From Chloranthus sessilifolius (lineage: Eukaryota; Streptophyta; Magnoliopsida; Chloranthales; Chloranthaceae), in contig CM037584.1 of the NCBI GenBank assembly GCA_021018995.1, positions 142,617,317 to 142,681,316 on the forward strand: DNA of 64,000 bases, in the 5' to 3' direction. Under the pieces are notes generated by a model, which did not search any database, was not told the DNA's origin, and worked only from the letters and a program-made list of their open reading frames with translations. The position numbers and the translations under genes were made by a program. Within the stretch, counting starts at the first letter, position 1. Each line of letters starts with the position of its first letter. Positions 56,750 through 64,000 of the stretch are shown piece by piece.

Positions 56750-58333
56750 GTGCTTCTTAATCAATTTGATTTCGATTGTTCATGTTATAGATCACGTCCC
56801 TGAGAACCCAACAATCCTCTAGGTTGTGTCCCACGTATCGATGGAAAGAACAGTATTTACCATAGTTGAGATTTGCAGGCCATGGCCTAGGCTTTTCTTG
56901 TGGGAATCGTAAGAGATTCTGGGTGCTAAGGAGGCGAAAAATGTTGGAAATAGTATCGAGTAAAGGGGGATAGTGTTCCCGCTTTGGCTGGTAGGGTCCC
57001 CTAGCTAGGTTAAAGTTCTGAGGTGGAGGTACGCTGTTATAATTCAGCGCATGGGCTGGTCGATTCTGTGCTGTGTTTTGGGCCTGATAAGCATTAGGTA
57101 TTGGTTTCTATTTTGATATTGGCCTTGGTTCTGGTTTTGGCCCTAGTTTTGGTTTGCGTACCTGTGTTGATTGGCGCCCTGATTTTGACTAGCGTATCGT
57201 TGTTGGGTCTGGTTCTGCCCGAAGTTGTGTGGTGGGAAGTTTTCGTTATTCGAATTTTGCCCTTGATTGACAACCGTATTAACTTGTTTGATTCCTGAGT
57301 CTTTCTTATGATTTTTCGGTTTCGACTCGTTGAAGGAGCCCACCTTTGACGTGACTATGGATAATGCAAGATCTCTGCCCTTGATGTGTCACGTCAGTTG
57401 GGACGCCCGAAAATGAAGTGCAGTAAAGTCGAGGCAATCGCTGATGACTAGGGCACTCCTTAGTGGTTCCTTAGTATTGTCAATGATGATGTCAATTGAA
57501 TCTTTCTCTTTCATTGAAGTACCAGTTCTAGTAGCAAGCTTTTTCCATCTAGCGACGAAGTCGGTGAATTCTTCATCAGGACCTTGCTTGGCCGCCATCA
57601 GGTCGCTGAGGCTAACTATCTCTTGAATCAAGTGTTTGTATTGGTCTAGGAATCAACCGACTAGTTGATCAAAAGTCTCTATCTTATAAAGTGGGAGCTC
57701 AGCGAACCAGTCTAGAGCTTCTCCTTCTAATGAATGTTGAAAGTAGTAAATAAGAAGTCCTTGATTATTGCGTATATGTCAGCAATCATTACAAAAGAGG
57801 GCAAAGTGATGGTTCAGATTTTCGGTGCCATTGTATTTGGTAAATTTTGGCGGTTTAAATCCTATGGGTAGGTCAAATTCAATGTCTCAATAGAATTTAT
57901 CGAATCCGAACGAGCAACCTGGGCATTTCCTCTTGGCCATGTATTCATCGAGCATTTTTGGGAGGTATTTGACTTTTATAGTCTTGTCTTTGAGAGTGAC
58001 GCGTGAGATACCCTTGTCTGGCAAACTGTCATTAAAGAACGTGTGAGTATGTTGTCTCAATGGTGTAGCACGGGCTGACGCCGTGCTTAGGGTAGAAGGT
58101 GGTATCTCTTGTCGCTCCTGCTCTCCCGAATTTTGTTATCCCCTAATGGTTTCATATGCAGCAGCCAATCGTCGAAGCAACTCTTCAGAATCATCGCCTC
58201 CTCTTCATATTCTTTGGATGCTAAGTTCTACGATTTGTTGAGTGGTGAGATTTTGTCGAGAGCTATTATTTTTGTCGCTATGGCTACTATCGGCGTGTGG
58301 TGCAGAAAAGAGGTTCTCTTGTTCACTAGCCAT
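56750..58333 (-). pseudogene. Tat C gag
   Basis: Starts at ATG 58333, about 240 bp after the primer site. N-terminus MASEQENLFSAPHAD, then the capsid region (FDLPIGFKPPKFTKYNGTEN, FQHSLEGEALDWFAELP, EFTDFVARWKKLATRTG, SALVISDCLDFTALHF), a Gln/Asn-rich basic stretch (57343-57143) and a zinc-knuckle-like CSFHRYVGHNLEDCW near 56840. Stops occur at about 58206, 57890, 57785 and 57650. The PPKF-KYNG opening and the FHRYVGH knuckle match the gag of Tat B in style. Confidence 0.9.
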
Positions 58334-58571
58334 GCTGACTTTAGGTTAACGTGGGCTAAAAATATAAGGTGGTTCCTCCTCATAGGCAGGGTTGTTATGA
58401 AATCCCCACAACGGCGGGTCTCCTAAACTTACTCTACATATGCCAGACATTCGAGTCTTAGGCAACAACTCATATATATATATATAATCTAAATTTAAAC
58501 GACATGACGGGAAAGATAAATAGGGAAGTAAAATAAAACTATCTAAAGAAAATGAAAGGGTTTACAAAAAA

Positions 58572-58589
58572 GTCCCATCGCAATCGCCA
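58572..58589 (-). other. Primer binding site of Tat C
   Basis: The minus strand reads TGGCGATTGCGATGGGAC three bases after the 5' LTR end. Related to, but different from, the TGGCGACTCTG type seen in Tat B. Confidence 0.75.
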
Positions 58590-59789
58590 ATCTGTTGGTG
58601 CGTGCCTTTTCTGGGTTCCTCTCGGTTCCTGTTGAATAAGTGACTTCCAATTTTGTCATGTTAGACTCTAGCGATGCGGTGTATGTGATAAGGTAGGGAT
58701 AAATAGTAATTGGAAGAATTTCCTAGGATGATTCCTAGTTGATTTACGATCGCCAGCTGCAGATATTTATCGACTCTGCAAAACATCAATGATCACGCAT
58801 TTAAGCGGGCGTGGGTTACTTCTATACTGAATCGTCCGCCTACCACTGTCAGCAGTAGTGTCCTCTTTTAATTAGATAGTTTCAGCTTTCTTTATAATTT
58901 CCCTTATTGCTGTTATGGTTGATTTAGGTTCTTTTTTTTGTTGTGAATTATGATTCGGTGAGCTTATTATGATAGATTATTTTAGTGTCCTGATGTTATC
59001 AAGAGTTCAATCATTTTCAATTTTTCGGTATCATTAGGAGTCAAATTAATATCAAAGCCCTGGTACTGCTAAGAGTCCAATCAGTTTCAGTCTCCTACTG
59101 GTATTAGGAGTGCATGTGTATCAGTTCCAATAATATTCCGATTAAACAAAAGAGTCCAATTATATCGCAATTCTAGATAAAGTAGGTATACTAATTTTAT
59201 TGCAATTCTAGACAAGTAGATGTATCAATCGTATGACAATCACAACTAAAGCACTTAAGGTAACCTTACTAGCATTCTAATTTGAAGAAAATAAAGACTA
59301 ATCTGTTGTTGTCCCAAGTGTGCTTCGCTTATTGGTTGGTGGTGAAAGTTATTTAAAAATCAAAAACAGAATAAAACAGGGGATGAATCAGCAGAACTTG
59401 GAAATCCTAGACCTGCAAGATACAGGGTCCTTTGTAGCAAGTTTTGATAAGTAAGAGTTTGTCCCACAGGGAAAGGTGATCTAAGGCTCCAAGGGAGCCG
59501 TCTCTAGTAGTCCCTCCAGATCTGTCTACAGATCTGGCAGTCCTAAAAGGAGGGGAGTTTAAGGTCACTTATTCTAAGTATTCTAATAACTAAATTACAG
59601 AAAGGATTGAGAGGATGGATGGAGTGTGGAAAATAATTATAAAAAGGTGAGAAATATGTTATTGACCCAAGGTCAGAGGAGTTTTGTAATTCAGATTTAG
59701 ATCTGATGTTAGAGAAATCCTGTCCAGAGGCTACATTATCACCTCTGAGGAGAAAGGATCCAACCCATCTCTACTGCCATGACTCCACC

Positions 59790-60450
59790 CTTAGGGCTAT
59801 AACCTGTCCACTTGAATGGTCACAGACTATCCCATAGGGGAGCCACTATCCAGGGATGGGTCAGAACATAACAAATAAATCATTGCAGGAACTATTTCAT
59901 CCAGGCTACCAGCTCAAGAATCCATAGGGAACCTCAACCTCTAAAGTTCTATATGTGGGGCTAAGGATGGAAAACCATGATAGCCCAGACACATAGAACC
60001 AACAAGCGATTGAGTACAACCTTCGATCCAGCTGTCCATTGCTTGAGAGAGGCTACAATGGTCTAGTCACCAGCCTACAATCTCTATAACCAGATTAGAT
60101 CCAACATCTGATGGCAGATCTATACAAATATGGGGGAGTCTGCCTCTGTACAATCCCTCACCAGGCTTCTCTACAAGCTCAGGTGAAAAGAAGAAGGATC
60201 CATCTTGGATCGGTGGATCAGCATCACCCTAAGGCTATAATTTGTCCACTTAAATGGTCGCAGACTATCCCAGAGGTTATCCTCCTCACGGAGCCCAAAA
60301 CAAAATAAGATTATCGCTGCTACCACCATGTTCACCAGGCTACCAGCTCAAGCTCCCATGGGAATTCTAGATTTAGTAGGTCCTGTGGTGAGGCTAAGGC
60401 TGGAAGACCATGATAGCCCAGACACACAGGTCACTTGGATCTAAGTGGCC
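59790..60450. repeat. Internal ~430-bp imperfect duplication
   Basis: TGTCCACTTGAATGGTCACA (59809) and its variant near 60243, CAGGCTACCAGCTCAAG (59908 and 60337), and ACCATGATAGCCCAGACACA (59971 and about 60408) recur in the same order about 430 bp apart. Confidence 0.8.
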
Positions 60451-60959
60451 CTTAAAATCAGTCCTCCATTGCTTTGAAACACAGCCAAGGCAATGGGGGA
60501 TCACAAGGCAGCAGCCTTACATAGCACATCTCACATATAAATAACAATCCCACCAAGTACAAATCCTATTGCAAAACTTCCATTAATCTAACTCAAACAC
60601 ATACAAAGTCATAGCCAGCAATTGCTGGACTATGGAGAGAAGAAAAGAAAAAGAAAAAGAAAAACTACTTATTGCTAAAAAGAAAGAGAAAAGAAAAGCG
60701 ATCTGAGATAGGTTCCGAGATACCTAAACCTAAGCTAGGCCTGGGTATATATAGCAGTGGGGTGGCGACGCATTAGGGTTAGGAAACCCTAATTTTAATG
60801 ATGCCACGTGGCCTTATACTGATCCTTGGATGCCTCAGGGCGTGTGCACGAAGATTTGAGAGTGGGAGTGCGTGCCAGAGTCATTGGAAATTTCTAGAAT
60901 GCCCCCTGTTGAAGAGATGGAAGTTTAGGTTCAGAGCCTCGCTAGGTAGCTATAGTTTC

Positions 60960-61480
60960 CTAGACTTGTCGCGTGGTAGCTCATTGCTCTTCGCTAGGAT
61001 GGTTTGACACTGAAGCTTCAGCCGTCGCGAGGTTGCCTTGGTTTGCTCTTCAGGCAGTCGCGCGGTAGAGAGTTGAGCTCTCGCTGGGTTGGAGTTCGCG
61101 AGGTTGAATAGAAAACACAGTCTCAAGCGTCGCGAGGTTGCAATTCAAGCAGTCGCGTGGTAGATTAGTCTTCGCTGGGTAGCAGCGCGAGAACTGTGCG
61201 AGCTCTTCTCTTTACTTGGACTTTGCGAGTTACCTCGCGAGGTTCTTTTGAGTTCTGAACTGTGCGAGATTCTTTGTCTCACTCAATCTTCACGAGCTTG
61301 GCTTTGCCTTCGCCAGGATGCTTTCTTTCTTAAATGGCACGCGAACTGCGCGAGGCGTTCTTCTGAGAATTGTACCCCGCGGCGACTGCACGACAGCTGC
61401 GCGAGGAATCTTTTGAAGCTCTCTCAGTCATTCATCTGCGTGAGAGGTTGTTGTAAAGCCTTGGAAAGCTCAGCTGATCT
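60960..61480. repeat. TCGCGAGG/GCGCGAG-rich block
   Basis: More than fifteen CGCGAGG-, CGCGTGG-, CGCTGGG- and TGCGCGAG-type words in 520 bp. They recall the CGCGAGA/TCTCGCG array upstream of the Athila extra gene at 4880-5290. If the solo LTR is in minus orientation, this block lies in U3. Confidence 0.6.
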
Positions 61481-63556
61481 GCGTGAGGCTTCGAAGTGCA
61501 TTCTTGCTGAGGGGCATCTGGTGCCAAAGCAGGCTCCGTAACAGGATTCTTGGCCTTATTTCACTGCTGATTATTTCCTGAACAAAACACTTAAGAAGAG
61601 TTTATTAGGTGGCTAAGGGTCTAATCAAAGGTTAAGTTAAGGGGTGAAAAGTGGTAATTTTCAGGTCTTAACATAATCTTTTTTGGGATTTTTGATTGAA
61701 GCAATAAATCAATTTACTAAACTAGAAATAAACGATTGAGGCGACACAATTAACTCTCTTTTTTTTAGAATCATAATCTACGGATCAATTCTGGTAAAAA
61801 TCTAACTAATAATAAATGAATTAACTTTCCTAAATTCTGGTTGAGATAATAAAGTGACTGAACTACAAGACTGAATTGAATCAAAGCAAATAATGATATG
61901 AAGGCCTGTTCAATGCAATTAGTCAATTATATTGAAATAAAAAAAAAAACTAAACTATAATTAACTAGTTAATCCTAAACAATCTAAAAAAAAGGGGGGT
62001 TGGGCCCGCTATGCTAAGGAGGATTAGCCTTGATCCCGAGTACCCTCCGTAAGCTCCCTTCGGCAAATCGGATGGCTGAGATAAAAGATAGGTCGATAAT
62101 TGAATAATAAAAGGGGGATTTTTAGAATTGAATTCGAAATTATAATAAGAAATTAGATTGAGAAACTAAAGTTATGAACTGAAATTTATATTTTTTTAGA
62201 TTTTTGAAAATATGAAAATATAGAATTAAGTTATAGATAAAAATTTAGGACTGAATTCGAGTTCGAAATCAGAAAAATTAGGCCGTATAATTAAGGACTG
62301 GTTCTAAACTCTGAGAGTCAGAACCAGAAATTAATGATAGGACTGTGGATTAAGATTTTAGAGTAGAATCAGAGCATAAGGTCGGTATGTCGGACTGCTA
62401 GATTAAGAACCGGTTCTAGAAACAGAGAACTAGAACTGGATATAGAGAATTTTAATCCGAAGAGGGTGCTACGGTCTAAAAATTAAAAATAGAATTGAAT
62501 AATTAAACTAAGGGGAAAATCCTAAGTCTAAAATAAAATTAAATTCTTACCTAAGGTCGGGGCTGCGGAGAGAAATTTCAGAGTTTGAATATTAAAATCA
62601 TGGCTAATTTGCTCTAGGGATCCATCCTTGGAGTTCTTTGGTTTCAGAATTTACGCTCACATTTCTCAAAATTTGCAACCTCTCGTGTTGTGCTCGAAGA
62701 GGATGCTACGGTCTAAAAATTAGAATCGAGGCTGCGGTGAGAAATCTTAGAGTTCGAATATTAAAATCATGGCTAATTTGCTCTAGGGATCCATTCTCGG
62801 AGCTCTGTGGTTTCAGAATTATGCTCTCATTTCTCAAAATTCGCAACCTCCTTTTCTCTCTTCGAGAAAAAAAGCTTTTATAGGTTTTCATTCAATCACG
62901 TGCCCATTTTCGGATGTTTAACTGAATTGCGTGCTAGTTTTCTGGCGCTTAATCGCTTTGAGTCGGTCACCGACTCAGTGAGTGATGGGCTAAATTACTC
63001 AGCGGGTTTCCTAGTCCTAATGAAATCAAAACTAATTACGCGCATGGTGGGACGTGTGTAATCCAATTAAGCGTGTTACCTAAAGCGCTTAATCGAGGAA
63101 ACATAGGAGTCAAGGGTAGGAGACTAGGTCGGGCGTAGGCCAATTGCATGCTAGTGGTGTGGCGCTCAATCCGATCGCGCGTCTGTTTCCAGGCGCGTAA
63201 TCGAGTCTCGAAATGGTCTGTGAAAGGAAGGTTGGTTTGAAAGGGGACTGATCGCGCGCTTGTGGTTCTACGCGTGAATGAATTACGTGCAAGTTTTCAG
63301 GCACTTAATTCAGGGTTGTCCGAGTATGGTCTCAAGAATGGAATGCAAGACTATTGTTTAAGTTTGCATTCCGACTATATACTATTGGTTAGTATATAGC
63401 CTCCCTACGTTGGGATATGAGCCACAAAGCTATTGTTTTAGCTTCTGTCCAGCCATGTACAGTTGCATGGTCCCATGTCGAGGGTTAAAAAGGCCGAGGG
63501 CTGACCAAACAAATTTGTGTACTCCGAGAGGGCGAAATGAGGGTGTTTACAAACCC

Positions 63557-64000
63557 GCCACCACCAAAATAAATAAAGTGCTACCCACACCTCCTGAGCC
63601 CGCAGTACAAGTGCCTCCAGCACCGGCAGCCATACCTTTCCAACTATAGGGACCAGCCTATGATCCTCACCAGGTCCCGTTGAGTTATGAACAGACCAAT
63701 GCTAATGCCGGCAGCAGTAGCAGAGAGGGGGCCATGGACTTTCTTACCAGGTCAGGGAAGAATGAAAGCAGCCAGAAGCACTGGCATCAGTACAAGCCCA
63801 GCCTAAAGGGAAGAAAGAGAGCACTGTGAATCCATTTGAGAAGATGAGTCGGGAACACATACTAGAGACTCAACTGAATAGAATGCCTGCCCATATAACC
63901 GTTTGGGATCTATTGATGACATCCCCACTCCATTTTCAAGCATTAATGGGGGCGTTAAAAAATGCTCATGTGTCTCTCCAAGTCAGCCCAGATGAAGTCG
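63557..64000 (+). pseudogene. Tat B gag/pro continuation
   Basis: After the right AACCC copy (63552-63556), the plus-strand reading resumes with a Pro-rich stretch (PTPPEPAVQVPPAPAA), one TAG near 63647, a linker (GAMDFLTRSGK), and then SREHILETQLNRMPAHITVW with LLMTSPLHFQALMGALKNA. The last phrase is the conserved HxxVWxLLxxS-AL-L region just upstream of protease in Tat elements. The window ends inside it. No TATA or LTR is expected here. Confidence 0.85.

Larger units (their letters stand above)
59304..61673 (-). mobile_element. Solo LTR inserted in Tat C 5' LTR
   Basis: 2,370 bp, plus-strand ends TGTTGTTG and CTTAACA, with perfect TAATC duplications at 59299-59303 and 61674-61678. No gene, primer site or polypurine tract. 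GTTTGTCCCACAGGGAAAGG near 59458 resembles the GTTCCCACAGGGAAGG found in the antisense strand of the Athila-like LTR at 6950, hence a tentative Athila relationship and minus orientation. A TATATATA lies at 60746-60753. It contains a ~430-bp internal duplication and a TCGCGAGG-rich block. Confidence 0.75.
36250..63551 (-). mobile_element. Tat C, Ogre-like Ty3/gypsy element with antisense PMD gene
   Basis: 27,302 bp, or about 24.9 kb without the solo LTR inserted in its 5' LTR. On the minus strand: 5' LTR (63551-58593), primer site, gag from 58333, protease near 55550, reverse transcriptase, two RNase H regions, integrase (to about 49855), a long 3' region and a polypurine tract against the 3' LTR (38833-36250). 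Both LTRs are 2,584 bp after removing the insertion and one target copy. Size, the second RNase H and the primer site place it in Tat/Ogre. The 3' region carries a multi-exon gene on the opposite strand. Many stops show it is inactive. Confidence 0.93.
58593..63551 (-). repeat. 5' LTR of Tat C, interrupted
   Basis: Collinear with 36250-38833 apart from an insertion at 59304-61673. Without that insertion and one TAATC copy it is 2,584 bp, identical in length to the 3' LTR. Sense strand minus, TATA box at 62882-62875, inverted-repeat array at about 62895-63320. Confidence 0.93.

Noticed and set aside
59304..61673. DNA transposon with TGTT/AACA terminal repeats
   Set aside because: The 5-bp target duplication, short TG...CA-type ends and internal TATA box fit a solo LTR better; no longer terminal inverted repeat is present.
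1..64000. tRNA, rRNA or host protein-coding genes
   Set aside because: I found no tRNA-like cloverleaf with flanking signals, no rRNA blocks and no host protein motif. The only tRNA-related matches are primer binding sites next to LTRs.

Overview
The window looks like intergenic heterochromatin from a large plant nuclear genome, probably an angiosperm; the species cannot be read from it. Nearly all of it is explained by LTR retrotransposons inserted into one another, mostly Ty3/gypsy of the Athila and Tat/Ogre lineages. I found no convincing host gene, no tRNA or rRNA gene and no CRISPR array. Most coding remnants carry stops and frameshifts, so the copies are old.

Layout. (1) 1-6628: minus-strand Athila-like element: start of a 3' LTR, a ~1,040-codon extra gene in the env position, and an integrase with three stops, cut off inside its zinc-binding domain. 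(2) 6686-6869 and 16510-17382: plus-strand Tat integrase (Tat A), split by a gag-only Athila-like element (6875-16509, LTRs of 1,416 and 1,413 bp). That element carries a solo LTR (9456-11545) of the Tat C family. (3) 17383-19547: Tat A 3' region. (4) 19548-29603: a ~4.25-kb LTR-like unit with a perfect ATGGG target duplication, split by a non-coding LARD-type element (19871-25678, 2.1-kb LTRs, Met-tRNA primer site). (5) 29609-36244: end of a Tat 5' LTR, primer site, long leader and gag of Tat B; gag resumes at 63557-64000. (6) 36250-63551: a 27.3-kb minus-strand Tat/Ogre element (Tat C, flanked by AACCC) inserted in Tat B gag. It has gag, protease, reverse transcriptase, two RNase H regions and integrase, and in its 3' third an antisense, intron-containing plant mobile domain (PMD) gene. 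Its 5' LTR is interrupted by a solo LTR (59304-61673, TAATC duplication).

The most interesting pattern is regulatory. Each LTR family whose promoter region is visible has its own array of short inverted repeats, usually just upstream of its TATA box: TGGCGCAACTA half-sites in Tat B, ATTAnGCGC arms in Tat C, AATCGTA/TACGATT in the nested Athila, GTGTA/TACAC in the 19.5-kb unit, GGTGCC/GGGCAC in the LARD. In Tat C the same type of array and a TATA box also precede the internal antisense PMD gene. The element may therefore carry two opposed transcription units controlled through one private cis-motif. The Athila element at the left edge has a comparable layout: an array of CGCGAGA/TCTCGCG arms upstream of its extra gene.
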